Shown: positions 20,068 to 29,399, counted from the first letter of the stretch. The stretch: DNA of 64,000 nt from Flavobacterium sp. LC2016-23 (GCF_009674775.1 NZ_WKKE01000003.1:186001-250000), one strand, 5' to 3'. Numbers and translations are program-made. Notes: generated by a model from the letters alone, not told the origin.

Positions 20068-20154
20068 ATTATCTGTGTCTTTCTCAAAAAGACAAGCTCG
20101 ACAAAACGAGCTATTAATGCATAGAATCTTCTAATTCTTTAATGCACAGATAAT
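20068..20154 (+). ncRNA. Multi-branched structured 5' leader of the methyltransferase gene
   Basis: A perfect 10-bp closing stem (20068-20077 ATTATCTGTG with 20145-20154 CACAGATAAT) encloses three hairpins: TCTTT/AAAGA (20078-20082, 20088-20092), AGCTCG/CGAGCT (20095-20100, 20107-20112) and AGAAT/ATTCT (20123-20127, 20134-20138). A direct repeat, TTAATGCATAGA and TTAATGCACAGA, offers an alternative partner for the left arm of the closing stem (CATAGA with TCTGTG, one G-U). A four-way junction with a competing pairing is what an attenuator or riboswitch looks like. It lies 108 bases upstream of the start codon. No known class is recognised. Confidence 0.5.
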
Positions 20155-20262
20155 CGTATCCAGTTATTTTATCCAATCTTAAACAAAAACAATTGATTAC
20201 AAATCGATTGCTTCATCACTTTGCATTGTGTCCAATATGTGATGATAATACAATGATTAAAA

Positions 20263-21093
20263 ATGAATAGTAAACAGTTAATAAGCAGAAATATAGAAGT
20301 TTTTTATAATAATGCATCAGAAGAAACCAGACTTGATAAAGGAATGGGCATATTTGAATTTGAAAGAATTAAATCACTCATAGAAAAATATATTCCATCT
20401 TCGCATTCAATAATAATAGATGTTGGTGGTGGTACAGGAAAGTATTCAGAATGGCTTGCAGAAAAAGGACATCAAGTTCATTTAATAGAACCAGTACCAA
20501 AACATATTAGATTAGCCCAAAATAGAGCGAATAAATTAAAAAATAAATTTTCCGTACAATTGGGCGAATCTCGAAAATTAGATTTTAAAAATAATTTTGC
20601 CGACTTAATAATACTTCACGGACCACTTTATCACCTTCAAAAAAAAGAAGACAGAGATTTAACCATTTGTGAAGCTAAAAGAGTTCTAAATAATAACGGA
20701 ATTATATTAGCTTTTGCCATTAATTATACTGCATCAACTTTGGTCGGTCTTTTAAATGGTCTAATTCATAAAAATTCATTTTTTGAAATGTGCAGAGAAG
20801 AATTAACATCAGGAATACACAATCCACCTGATGATTTCCCTTGGCTTTTAGCAGAAGCATATTATCATAAACCTGAACAACTAAAAGACGAGTTTATAAA
20901 TCAAGAATTAACCCATATTAATACTTATGCAGTTGAGGGAATGGCTTGGTTGGATAAAGAATACTTTGCAAATATGATGAATGACAAAAAGAAAAAAACA
21001 TTATTAGAACTTATTAAAATCACAGAAAATGACAGTTATCTTTTACCTTTTAGCCCACATATGATGATAGCTGTTCAAAAAAATAACCTATGA
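20263..21093 (+). CDS. Class I SAM-dependent methyltransferase
   Basis: 276 aa. Motif I IIDVGGGTGKYSEWLA is near residues 47-62, the acidic motif II VHLIEPVPKH near 70-79, and the motif IV region FADLIILHGPLYHLQ near 110-124. This is a standard small-molecule-type class I methyltransferase; there is no NPPY-type motif, so DNA methylation is unlikely. The substrate is unknown; an rRNA or antibiotic target cannot be excluded given the long structured leader. The gene is visibly more AT-rich than the backbone on either side, indicating acquired cargo. It overlaps the following 67-aa gene by an ATGA. Confidence 0.78.
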   Translation: MNSKQLISRNIEVFYNNASEETRLDKGMGIFEFERIKSLIEKYIPSSHSIIIDVGGGTGKYSEWLAEKGHQVHLIEPVPKHIRLAQNRANKLKNKFSVQLGESRKLDFKNNFADLIILHGPLYHLQKKEDRDLTICEAKRVLNNNGIILAFAINYTASTLVGLLNGLIHKNSFFEMCREELTSGIHNPPDDFPWLLAEAYYHKPEQLKDEFINQELTHINTYAVEGMAWLDKEYFANMMNDKKKKTLLELIKITENDSYLLPFSPHMMIAVQKNNL

Positions 21094-21293
21094 AAATTAA
21101 AGAAGTATATTATAAAGCATTAATCGAAAATAATGGTCAACTAAATGAAATTGACCTTGGTGAAAAATTTGGACTTAATGAAGAAGAAACAAGAGAAATA
21201 ATTGTACAGCTTCTATCTGAACATAAAATCGAATATGTCGAATATAGGTCTTGCAATTACAGATTGAACAAACTCAATAAAAGAAAAAAATAA
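21090..21293 (+). CDS. Small winged-helix-like protein
   Basis: 67 aa. KIKEVYYKALIENNGQLNEIDLGEKFGLNEEETREIIVQLL followed by KIEYVEYRSCNYRL reads as a helix-turn-helix plus beta-wing, like a compact winged-helix domain. Its ATG overlaps the stop of the methyltransferase (ATGA), so the two are translated together and it may regulate that operon. No family name is assigned. Confidence 0.6.
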   Translation: MKIKEVYYKALIENNGQLNEIDLGEKFGLNEEETREIIVQLLSEHKIEYVEYRSCNYRLNKLNKRKK

Positions 21294-21417
21294 CTGTAGC
21301 TAACACCTTAATAATTACTTGTTTTAATGCTAAACAAAGGGAATTACTGTTTTGCTACATCTGATTTTTCTTCAGAAAACACTCGTACAACTTATTATTA
21401 AAGATCAATTCAAAACT

Positions 21418-21443
21418 AAACCCTCTTAATAGTCAGAGGGTTT
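21418..21443 (-). terminator. Terminator of the ORF6N/topB operon
   Basis: AAACCCTCT (21418-21426) and AGAGGGTTT (21435-21443) pair around an 8-nt loop at the very end of the ORF6N gene. It lies in a convergent intergenic region and can also stop the methyltransferase transcript from the other side. Confidence 0.6.
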
Positions 21444-22323
21444 ATTGTTTATACAAGATTTGTAACATCCTTCCAACCTCAATATCCATTCTCGAAAAGG
21501 CAAACCATTTCTTGCCCAGGTCTTTGAGTGATGCTCCGATATGGTAAAGCTCCGTATCGTCAATTATCATAAAGCGGTCGTGAGCATTTGAAAATAATTC
21601 AACTTCAATGCGAGGATATTGGCTGTTGTACCGTTGCATATCCAACCGTAATTGATTGCTTATGCTTTTGGTATAAATTGTTGCGGTTACATTGTCGCTT
21701 CGCTTGCCCAATAAGGTTAATACCGTGTCATCCACATAATTATCCAGCAGGATGATGGAGCTTTGAGCACTTCGGATAATATCGGACACAAAGGCATAGG
21801 CATCAAAAATCTGCCCATTGTAGAAAATCCCTTTTTCGCTGTGGAGCTTATCGCTTTCCAAAGCCTTAAAAATCTCTTCAAATTTTTGGTCGGATTCGGA
21901 TTGCTTCATTTCAATGTTATCCAAACGATAAAATAGGGAGGCATTGCTGATAAGCACTCTTCGCATTTCCACAAAGGCTTCCATAATTTCAACACTGACT
22001 TTAACGGCTATATCAGAACGAAGTATAGCAGAAGCCATTGCGACCCCTTGTTCCGTAAAAACATAGGGTAAATAACGTCTTCCGCCGTAGCTTAAACTTG
22101 AGGTTCCAATTTGGAACCTCAAGTTTTCAATGTCCTCTTCGGTCAGTTGAAAGCAGAAAGAAGCAGGAAACCTTTCAATATTTCTTTTTACGGCTTTGTT
22201 GAGGTTCTTTGTTTCCACCTGATATAAGGAAGCGAGGTCGCTATCCAGCATCACTTGCTTTCCACGTATGGAATAAATCAGATTTCTGATTTCCATTGTG
22301 CTAATGGTAGGCTTATTTTCCAT
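21442..22323 (-). CDS. ORF6N-domain protein with a C-terminal PLD-like module
   Basis: 293 aa. The ORF6N DNA-binding domain is N-terminal (about 9-100: IRNLIYSIRGKQVMLDSDLA, RFPASFCFQLTEEE-like, YVFTEQGVAMASAILRS). The C-terminal half contains H248-D-R250...D255 in AHDRFMIIDD, an H-x-R/K-x4-D motif like a degenerate PLD/HKD site, after a beta-strand IILLDNYVD. ORF6N proteins are common on phages and Bacteroidetes ICEs. Its start overlaps the topB stop by one base (TAATG), so it is the last gene of the DUF3945-topB-ORF6N operon. The role is unknown. Confidence 0.78.
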   Translation of the reverse strand: MENKPTISTMEIRNLIYSIRGKQVMLDSDLASLYQVETKNLNKAVKRNIERFPASFCFQLTEEDIENLRFQIGTSSLSYGGRRYLPYVFTEQGVAMASAILRSDIAVKVSVEIMEAFVEMRRVLISNASLFYRLDNIEMKQSESDQKFEEIFKALESDKLHSEKGIFYNGQIFDAYAFVSDIIRSAQSSIILLDNYVDDTVLTLLGKRSDNVTATIYTKSISNQLRLDMQRYNSQYPRIEVELFSNAHDRFMIIDDTELYHIGASLKDLGKKWFAFSRMDIEVGRMLQILYKQ

Positions 22324-24407
22324 TACTTTTTGTAGATTTTATTTTTGTCAAACTCAAAGGAAGTTTCGGCTTTGTCATTCAATACGATATACGCATCGAA
22401 TTTTTTACCTGCCTTGCTTTTCATTCCCTTGATAAGGGAAGTTTTGCCTTTATTGACAAGGTTTTCAATATCGGCAGTGCCGATTTGTACGCCACACACG
22501 TTGCGGAACTGCACCCAACTGCAAACTTCGTCAGGACATTTGACAATCTTATCCCGGATAACGAGCTGTTGGCTTTTACATTTCGGGCAAATGAGTTGTG
22601 GTAGGTTATTTTGAGCAATGGAAGTCTGCAACAATTCAGTGGTAATAGATGAGGCATAAATTTCCATTTCTTTTTGAAATGCCGTTGCATCCGTTTCGTT
22701 GTTCTCGATTTTCTGCAATGCGAGTTCCCACTGGGCTGTCATTGCCACATCTGCTATTTTTTGGTCTTTAACCAATTCATATACCTGCAGTCCTTTTTCT
22801 GTTGGTATCAAGGATTTATTATCCCTTTGGATATATTTACGGGTAAACAACGTTTCAATTATCGCAGCTCTTGTCGCCGGGGTTCCGATACCAATATTTT
22901 GCAAGACTTTGCGTTCGTCTGCATTTTCAATTTCTTTTCCGGCACTTTCCATAGCCGACAAAAGGCCTGCTTCGGTATAAAGTACAGGCGGTTTGGTTTT
23001 CTTCTCCAAAACGCAAGCTTCTTTTATTTTAAGATCATCTCCTTTTTTCAACTGGGGCAAATCCTGTACCGATTCTGTATCATCATCGGAGAAACTGCCT
23101 TTAATGGAACGCCAGCCCGCTTCTATAATCTTACAGCCTTTTGCGGTAAAATCATAATGCAATACCTGTAAACCGACATCCGTTAACTCTTTGACGCAGG
23201 CCCCGGAAATGGCTTCGAGTAATCGAAAGGCAATCATATCATAAACCGCATTTTCCTTTGCATTAAGCGCTGATGGGATTTTATCAGTAATTAATAATCC
23301 ATGATGGTCCGTAACACGCAAATCGTTCACGATACGTTTATTAAAACGACCCCATTTCACTTGAGATAGGGTTTGTTTAATGTTTTCTCTGTTTTGTAAA
23401 GCTCTTACAAGAATGGGAATTTCTGCCCACATATCTTCAGGAATGTATTTGCTTCCTGTACGTGGGTATGTAATAAACTTTTTTTCGTAAAGACTTTGGG
23501 AAATGTTGAGGGTTTCTTCAGCAGAAAGGTTCAATTTTTTGTTAGCTTCTTTCTGCAAGCCAGTAAGATCGAACAATAAAGGTGGTTGTTCAGTAACGCT
23601 TTTGGTTTCTACCGATGTAACTACTGCCGTTTCGCTGCGCTGAATGGCTTTAAGCGTATCGCCGCTAAGTTTTTTGTCTTCCCATTTGATTTTTGAGGTA
23701 CTTTTAAAATTTATAAGCTCTTTGTTATGTGACAATTGTACCTGCCAATAATTTTTTACAGCGAAACTTCTGTTATCCAAATAGCGTTTGCATATTAAAG
23801 CCAGTGTAGGTGTCTGCACTCTTCCGAGTGAATAAACCCCATTGGCTGCTGCTATCGAGAGTGCTTGTGTAGCATTTATACCTACTAGCCAGTCGGCGCG
23901 GCTTCTGCCTTGCGCGGCCTGATATAATCCGTCAAATGCTGTCCCACCTTTGAGATTGTCAAAACCTTGTTTAATGGCTTTTTCAGTAAGCGAGCTAATC
24001 CAAAGCCGTTCAAAGGGTTTGTTGCATTTCAGGTATTCGTAAATGTACCTGAAAATGAGTTCGCCTTCACGTCCCGCATCGGTGGCTACGATAATGCATT
24101 TGCTTTTGTTGAAGAGCTGTTCAATGATTTTCAGTTGCTTTAATGCACTTGTATCTGCAGAGTAGCCTTTATCTTTTTTGACCTTTCGGACAGTCAGTAA
24201 AAAAGGGTTTGGGAGTATAGGCAGTGACGCTTTGTCAAATCCCGTGATCCCGTAATCTTCGGGCATGCCCAATCCAATGAGATGGCCTAGTGCCCAAGTA
24301 ACAAAATAGCCGTTACCTGTCAGGTAACCGTCCTTTTTCTCGGATGCGCCCAATAAGCCGGCTATTTCCCTTGCTACGCTTGGTTTTTCTGCAATTATAG
24401 TTTTCAT
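22323..24407 (-). CDS. topB: DNA topoisomerase III (type IA)
   Basis: 694 aa. The N-terminal Toprim is MKTIIAEKPSVAREIAGLLG with ATDAGREGELIFRYIY near 115-130; the catalytic tyrosine lies in ITYPRTGSKYIPEDMW (Y near 313); a C-terminal zinc ribbon is LICPKCKSQQLVIRDKIVKC. It relaxes and decatenates single-stranded regions; ICE-encoded copies are thought to help transfer or replication of the element. The last 40 residues carry a motif (GMKSKAGKKFDAYIVLND) shared with the adjacent DUF3945 protein. Five bases separate it from that upstream gene. Confidence 0.93.
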   Translation of the reverse strand: MKTIIAEKPSVAREIAGLLGASEKKDGYLTGNGYFVTWALGHLIGLGMPEDYGITGFDKASLPILPNPFLLTVRKVKKDKGYSADTSALKQLKIIEQLFNKSKCIIVATDAGREGELIFRYIYEYLKCNKPFERLWISSLTEKAIKQGFDNLKGGTAFDGLYQAAQGRSRADWLVGINATQALSIAAANGVYSLGRVQTPTLALICKRYLDNRSFAVKNYWQVQLSHNKELINFKSTSKIKWEDKKLSGDTLKAIQRSETAVVTSVETKSVTEQPPLLFDLTGLQKEANKKLNLSAEETLNISQSLYEKKFITYPRTGSKYIPEDMWAEIPILVRALQNRENIKQTLSQVKWGRFNKRIVNDLRVTDHHGLLITDKIPSALNAKENAVYDMIAFRLLEAISGACVKELTDVGLQVLHYDFTAKGCKIIEAGWRSIKGSFSDDDTESVQDLPQLKKGDDLKIKEACVLEKKTKPPVLYTEAGLLSAMESAGKEIENADERKVLQNIGIGTPATRAAIIETLFTRKYIQRDNKSLIPTEKGLQVYELVKDQKIADVAMTAQWELALQKIENNETDATAFQKEMEIYASSITTELLQTSIAQNNLPQLICPKCKSQQLVIRDKIVKCPDEVCSWVQFRNVCGVQIGTADIENLVNKGKTSLIKGMKSKAGKKFDAYIVLNDKAETSFEFDKNKIYKK

Positions 24408-24412
24408 ACATC

Positions 24413-25864
24413 TTACATTTTACGTCCTTTGGATTTGGCAGGTGCGTCAGGTTCTTCCTGTTGTTCCTGCTGCTTTCTGTTGTTGGGATTTGTTTGACCG
24501 GATTTCAAGGGCTCCTTGATATTCTTGGTTGCCTCATTGGTTTTGCCTTCTGAATTGACCGCCGTCTGCGTTTTATGTGCTTCAGTAGGTTTTGCCTGTT
24601 CCTTAATCTTGTCCGGATTTTGGAAAGAGAAATCCGTTTTATTGGTTTGCTTGTTGAAAGTGATATAACCATTATATTCCTTTCCCTTCTTATCAACCAA
24701 GCCACTTACATAAACCGTCTGCCCATCTTTGAACTTTTGGTATTGCTCTTTATCCAGCTCTTTGTCCCTGAAAGTTTTCGGAACTTCCTGCGATTGGTTT
24801 TGCTGATTGTCCTGTGTTTGTTTGTTGGTGTTGCTCCTGTCGAACTGGAACTCTACAAAACGCTTGTCGGCATTGAATTGTACGGTTGCATCGAACTGAG
24901 TTCCTTTCTTGGAAGTCATTCCTTCTAAATAAAGTGGCTTGCCCTCCATTAAGGTTTGCTTCTGCTCATCATTAAGTTTTACACCTTTGAGCTCATCAGG
25001 GATTTTTATAAACTCAGTACGTAATGCCACCAGTTCATTGGTAAGTCTGTCCACACTTATAATGGAAGGAATGGTCTCGTTTGGATTTTTTATATTGACA
25101 AGATTAACAACACGCCCCATATTTCCTGTTTCTAGCAGGTTGTTCTTGTCTGCCTGACTGAAGCTATGCCCAAAAAACTCAAAGTTCAGGTTGGGCTCTT
25201 TTCGAATTCCGTGAATGGCAACTACTACCTGTCCGTCGTCATTCGATTGCAGCGATAATCGGGCGTCCATTCTCGTAACGGCGGTTCCCAGGTTTAGGCT
25301 TACAGGTACAAGCTCATTTGTCTTGTAACCTTTAAGTAGCGGATCGAGCAAGTTCATTTTTTCAAGTTTCTCTTTACTTAATCCCAAGTTGTTCATGGTT
25401 TCCCAATCAATCTGTTCCGGTTTGTATTTATACTCACTTGTGTCCGGTGTGCTCTGCGTTGTTTCCATATTATTTTTATTTTCTTGTTTATGATTCTCTT
25501 GTGGTGTCTTCACTTCGTGCTGCTTCATCAACTTATCACCTTCAGGACTTGGTTGATCTACCTGTTTTTGCATTTCTTTTGCCAACTTAATACTCAGTGG
25601 TGCAGGAATTTTAAAGAAGGAAAAATTGGTGGGGTTCTTAAGCTGGCTGAAAAAATTGGAAAAGAAGTTGGAAAATAAATCCCCTTGCTTATCGACACGC
25701 ATGAATTGGTTCTGGTTTTTCTTTGAAGGTTCAATGGTTTCCAGTTTTCCATTTTCATCAATGCCCTTTACAGCCATGATTTTCATTTTCTCTTTATCCA
25801 GCACCAATAATATCTCCGATATTTGTTCGGGAGACTCTGCTTTTTCTGAAATTTGTTCACTCAT
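24413..25864 (-). CDS. DUF4099/DUF3945 domain protein
   Basis: 483 aa, acidic and glutamine-rich. An N-terminal helical part is followed by a DUF4099-like segment (about 150-300: DWETMNNLGLSKEKLEKMNLL, KTNELVPVSLNLGTAV). Then come two DUF3945 repeats, LEGMTSKKGTQFDATVQFN near 318 and VSGLVDKKGKEYNGYITFN near 378, and a charged C-terminal tail (KSKGRKM). It is found next to topB in most Bacteroidetes ICEs and heads this operon. The repeat's reappearance at the TopB C-terminus suggests a common ligand, possibly DNA. Function unknown. Confidence 0.8.
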   Translation of the reverse strand: MSEQISEKAESPEQISEILLVLDKEKMKIMAVKGIDENGKLETIEPSKKNQNQFMRVDKQGDLFSNFFSNFFSQLKNPTNFSFFKIPAPLSIKLAKEMQKQVDQPSPEGDKLMKQHEVKTPQENHKQENKNNMETTQSTPDTSEYKYKPEQIDWETMNNLGLSKEKLEKMNLLDPLLKGYKTNELVPVSLNLGTAVTRMDARLSLQSNDDGQVVVAIHGIRKEPNLNFEFFGHSFSQADKNNLLETGNMGRVVNLVNIKNPNETIPSIISVDRLTNELVALRTEFIKIPDELKGVKLNDEQKQTLMEGKPLYLEGMTSKKGTQFDATVQFNADKRFVEFQFDRSNTNKQTQDNQQNQSQEVPKTFRDKELDKEQYQKFKDGQTVYVSGLVDKKGKEYNGYITFNKQTNKTDFSFQNPDKIKEQAKPTEAHKTQTAVNSEGKTNEATKNIKEPLKSGQTNPNNRKQQEQQEEPDAPAKSKGRKM

Positions 25865-25940
25865 AGTTTAAAATTTTTAAATTAATTCCCGAAAGTAAAA
25901 GAGGTCTTTGCTATCTGGTGTTAACTGGCATCCGATGGCC

Positions 25941-26255
25941 TTATTTGTCACTTGCTGGCTTTCTTTTAGGCACCGGGGCCGTAAAGCTTTCCCTGACCAA
26001 CTGATGTATATCTGAGAGCTTATAATAAATTTTTCCGCTGATTGTATAATATGGTAGCTTGCCTGACGAGCGGTATCTTTGCAATGATCGTGCACTTATC
26101 TTGAGCATCTGAAGGACATCCTGACTGTCCAGTAACTCTTCTCCATCAACAGCAGTACGCTGATTCTTACTTGTGTTTACCACATCCATAAGGATGTCGA
26201 ATCTCTCCATGATTCGGTCCATCCACGCCGTGAATTCCATTCTATCGATATTCAT
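25941..26255 (-). CDS. Helix-turn-helix protein, excisionase-like
   Basis: About 104 aa from ATG 26255 (MNIDRMEFTAWMDRIMERFD), the usual N-terminus of this family; the frame is open further upstream, but that stretch looks non-coding. The C-terminal half has LLDSQDVLQMLKISARSLQRYRSSGKLPYYTISGKIYYKLSDI, a MerR/HTH_17-type fold used by excisionase and regulatory proteins. In CTnDOT-type elements such genes sit beside rteC and control excision and transfer functions. It reads toward the DUF3945 gene and is 76 bases from it. Confidence 0.75.
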   Translation of the reverse strand: MNIDRMEFTAWMDRIMERFDILMDVVNTSKNQRTAVDGEELLDSQDVLQMLKISARSLQRYRSSGKLPYYTISGKIYYKLSDIHQLVRESFTAPVPKRKPASDK

Positions 26256-26446
26256 AACCGCTACTTTTGGTTTAACACCACAAAATTGACACATGAAAAA
26301 ATTATTTTCTGCCAAGTCTTGCCCATTGGCAAGGAAGATTTTTTTAGCAAATCGTTCTATAAAATGGTGGGATATCGAAGTCTGGGATTGAGCGTTCATT
26401 ACGATAAGTAAGGGTTTTGCCTTTTGCCAATGGGCAGACATGGGCA

Positions 26447-26476
26447 ATAAAAAAGCAGTGCTGTGGGCACTGCTTT
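26447..26476 (-). terminator. rteC terminator
   Basis: On the minus strand AAAGCAGTGC (26476-26467) pairs with GCACTGCTTT (26461-26452) around a 5-nt loop, followed by a TTTTTTATT run. It lies 25 bases after the rteC stop. Confidence 0.8.
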
Positions 26477-26500
26477 AAGTAACAGGGGCTGATATAAAAC

Positions 26501-27343
26501 CTACAGCTCCTTATCCATATACTGCTCAAGGGAAGATTTGAGCTGGTCCAGGAATAAGGTACGATTGGAGGCCCTATCTTTCATGCGATGAAATGAATGA
26601 TGAATATCTCCAAGCGGTACACGAAAAAGTATTTGAAATACAAGAGTAATTTTGCGAATACCAATTTTTCCATGAGATATTACTCCCGAAGCGTAGAGCG
26701 CATAAATGAGTTCGATGAGTGCATTTTTAGAGTCGGTCCAAAAAATATCTTTAGTTGACTCATGATTATTCAGCACAGAACCTGAATGTTCCTCAGGATT
26801 TATCTTCGTTATCAGATAGGTATAAATTAATTCGTTGGCCATAATCCTGGCAACTTTAGAATCGTAGTATGTAGAAAACTGGTGGTCGATTTCAAAAACG
26901 TAACTGTTGAGTCCGTCCCTGTAATTAATTTTTCCTCTCAAAAAATATTCCTCATCTCGGTCTATTCTCCCTGATCTGTAATAGCGATAAAAGTGACAGC
27001 CGCAGACATCTTCTTTAAACTCCTGTTTAAGTGACTGAAGCTGGTTCATGAAAAATTTCTGGTACATCTTGCCGTTCTTTACCGGACAGATGGTTTCAAT
27101 TCTGAATACTTTATTATAATACATCAGTTGTCCTAAAATATAGGGCTTAATGTCACGGAAAAATTGTATCTCGTCGGCTTCATTTGCGAAGCCCTCTTTT
27201 AAGATTTGTTCTCTGGTTGTATGCAGCATCTCATTCAAATACAGTGTCATTTGATAAGCCTCATCAATCAGATGGGAGGTTTCTCGCGAAATTTGATCTT
27301 CCTTACTATGGATTTCGGAAATAATTGTACTCAGTGGTTTCAT
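26501..27343 (-). CDS. rteC: RteC-family regulator of element excision/transfer
   Basis: 280 aa. The N-terminal alpha-helical half has LYLNEMLHTTREQILKEGF and KPYILGQLMYYNKVFRIE; the middle has CGCHFYRYYRSGRIDRDEEYFLRGK, and the C-terminus a helix-turn-helix-like segment. This is the RteC fold known from CTnDOT, where RteC activates excision genes in response to tetracycline through RteA/RteB. No RteA/RteB pair is visible here, so the input signal may differ. It has its own terminator and marks the end of the conserved backbone block before a long run of cargo. Confidence 0.83.
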   Translation of the reverse strand: MKPLSTIISEIHSKEDQISRETSHLIDEAYQMTLYLNEMLHTTREQILKEGFANEADEIQFFRDIKPYILGQLMYYNKVFRIETICPVKNGKMYQKFFMNQLQSLKQEFKEDVCGCHFYRYYRSGRIDRDEEYFLRGKINYRDGLNSYVFEIDHQFSTYYDSKVARIMANELIYTYLITKINPEEHSGSVLNNHESTKDIFWTDSKNALIELIYALYASGVISHGKIGIRKITLVFQILFRVPLGDIHHSFHRMKDRASNRTLFLDQLKSSLEQYMDKEL

Positions 27344-27517
27344 AGCTCATATGGTTTTAATGTAATACCTTTCAAAAAAACTTATGGACTATATAAACAT
27401 TACTGTGCTTACTGTACAAATCATGCTATACGATTAAGATGGGGCTATTCACAAGCAAAACCAATTATGAAAAGATATTACGGTTCAGTAGATTTACAGT
27501 TGGATTAAAAGAACGGA

Positions 27518-28366
27518 TTAAAATTTTAGGTTTAAGCGGTATTGGGTCGGCGTTAATTTGGTATGTTTTTTAAAAAAATGGCTGAAAGATTGGGGATTTC
27601 TAAAATTTAAGTGCTCACCGATCTGGGTAATGGTAAGGTTAACATCTGCCAGTAGTGTGTACGCTTCAGATATAATTGCCATTTCAATATAATGTTTGGC
27701 AGACATTCCGATAGCATTCCGTACAGCCTTACCCAAGTGCCCCTTGCTGACAAATAAAGCGTCCGCATAAAAGCTTACATCATGGCGTAGTCTGCAATGC
27801 TGCTGCACAAGTGCCAGAAAGCGCGTACTAATTTTTTCAGTGCGGCAGTAAACATCAATTATATTTTCACCATGCTTGTAGCATATCCCGCTGAATTCAT
27901 AAAGGATAAGATTGAAATAAAGCAGTACCATTTCTTCCTGAAAAATACTATCCCTGCTACTAATTTTTTTCTTAAGAAATCCAACAACCTCTATCAGATA
28001 AATTATTTCAGCCTGTGTAAGCGAAATTACAAAAGGTGAATAGCTGGTAAGAATCTCTATGTAACCGATACCGGATTTTGAGAACCTGTTGGTAATGGCA
28101 AAATCCTTTTTACAGGAGATAAAGCTGACCTTTAGCGACGGTGTCTGTTTAATGACTTCAGCCGTACTGGGAACTGCGTACATATCTCCTTGGGAAAGAC
28201 GGACCGTTGATGGACCATCCATAAAATATATTGTGCCGGATACTATCACAAGGAGAGAAAACCAGTCTGGATTCATCAGGGTTTTGCGTGCCTTAAAAGA
28301 TTTAAAATCTATAAGATGATAGACTTTTAATTCCTTTTGCCAGCGTCTATTTTTTAAGGTGTCCAA
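27518..28366 (-). CDS. AraC-family transcriptional regulator
   Basis: 282 aa. A cupin-like N-terminal sensor domain (about 20-130: FSLLVIVSGTIYFMDGPSTVRLSQGDMYAVP) is followed by a C-terminal double helix-turn-helix (about 190-280) with VSKGHLGKAVRNAIGMSAKHYI and ITQIGEHLNFRNPQSFSHFFKKHTKLTPTQYR, the canonical AraC ending. The ligand is unknown. It is transcribed toward rteC, after the small membrane/lipoprotein pair, and could regulate either neighbour. Confidence 0.88.
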   Translation of the reverse strand: MDTLKNRRWQKELKVYHLIDFKSFKARKTLMNPDWFSLLVIVSGTIYFMDGPSTVRLSQGDMYAVPSTAEVIKQTPSLKVSFISCKKDFAITNRFSKSGIGYIEILTSYSPFVISLTQAEIIYLIEVVGFLKKKISSRDSIFQEEMVLLYFNLILYEFSGICYKHGENIIDVYCRTEKISTRFLALVQQHCRLRHDVSFYADALFVSKGHLGKAVRNAIGMSAKHYIEMAIISEAYTLLADVNLTITQIGEHLNFRNPQSFSHFFKKHTKLTPTQYRLNLKF

Positions 28367-28419
28367 AATGTTAGTGTTTTATATTAATAAAATGCCGCTC
28401 AAAGCGTTTCATCGCTTAG

Positions 28420-28680
28420 TCAGCTTTTAGTACAACATGCGCACAGAGCAGTAAAAACAAATAGGATATTGCATAGTGCAGGAATTAGAAAAACATACAC
28501 AAAGTCATGTGGATCGGAACTCTTAAGTCCCCCGTCAGCGAGATAACCCACCATTTCATCATAGCTCAGAAGATCTATGATGAAATAAAGGCTACCTACA
28601 TTCAATGTTATGAGCAGAAATCCTGAAGCTATAGCAACAGTTCGCTCATAACGTTCCAGCAGAACAATAATCCAGTTCAC
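28420..28680 (-). CDS. Small two-helix membrane protein, unknown
   Basis: 86 aa with hydrophobic helices at about residues 17-38 and 60-82 and a C-terminal CACC cluster. Its GTG start overlaps the TGA of the upstream lipoprotein gene (GTGA), so the pair is translationally coupled. No family recognised; a partner of the lipoprotein in the envelope is a reasonable guess. Confidence 0.6.
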   Translation of the reverse strand: MNWIIVLLERYERTVAIASGFLLITLNVGSLYFIIDLLSYDEMVGYLADGGLKSSDPHDFVYVFLIPALCNILFVFTALCACCTKS

Positions 28681-29399
28681 AGAGTAGGGTCGTTGCTTTG
28701 ATATATCTCGACGGTTAATGCCATTTTTAGCCCCAGAATCAGGTTTTGCTCTGCACCGCTAACCGTCGCAGCTATACTGGTAACGTTGGTCTCCCAGTCT
28801 TTGTCTTTTCTTTTCTTCTCATAGGCTGTATATCGGGCAACTGAAGTAGCAGTTAGGATTATACGTTTATCCTCATCAGAGAATCCAGTATTGGCAAGAA
28901 CGCCTGCCTCATAGGAAACAATAACCGAATGGATATCATCATATGGATCATTAGCAACTAAAGGGAGGTTATTTACAAATGTTATAAAGTTTGCCTTGGC
29001 ACTTACTCCCATTGTACATGCTGTCAGCACATCGGTAATAGCATTTTCGTTATTTACTATCCATGTGATTTCTGACAGTCTTCCGGACAAATTATAATCG
29101 CTGGATAATGGCATCAGCTCAGGGTGGGCATCTGAAACCGAATCAATTAAAATAGCTATCTCTTCAATAGACTGGGAGTTAAAGTCGGTATCGCCGATAA
29201 TCTCTAGGATTTCATTATGCATACTTCCTGCGGTATCGAAGGGATTCGCTGGATTACCAGGTCCAATGCCTGATTTTTTTGCACTTTCATTTCGATACGC
29301 AATTTCCGTAGTCTTACCTGTAAAATCATCTGTATAATCATCTGAACAGGCAACAGTGAATAATGGCAGGATTGCCAACAATACTTTTAAATTTTTCAT
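28677..29399 (-). CDS. Putative lipoprotein, unknown
   Basis: 240 aa. The signal peptide MKNLKVLLAILPLFTVAC ends in a lipobox-like TVAC with Cys18, followed by SDDYTDD, an acidic stretch often linked with surface export in Bacteroidetes. The mature part is helical; no enzyme motif seen. It follows a strong Bacteroidetes promoter (29514-29545) and is coupled to the small membrane protein downstream. It is divergent from the TPR-AraC gene, a layout suggesting control by that regulator. Confidence 0.65.
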   Translation of the reverse strand: MKNLKVLLAILPLFTVACSDDYTDDFTGKTTEIAYRNESAKKSGIGPGNPANPFDTAGSMHNEILEIIGDTDFNSQSIEEIAILIDSVSDAHPELMPLSSDYNLSGRLSEITWIVNNENAITDVLTACTMGVSAKANFITFVNNLPLVANDPYDDIHSVIVSYEAGVLANTGFSDEDKRIILTATSVARYTAYEKKRKDKDWETNVTSIAATVSGAEQNLILGLKMALTVEIYQSNDPTL

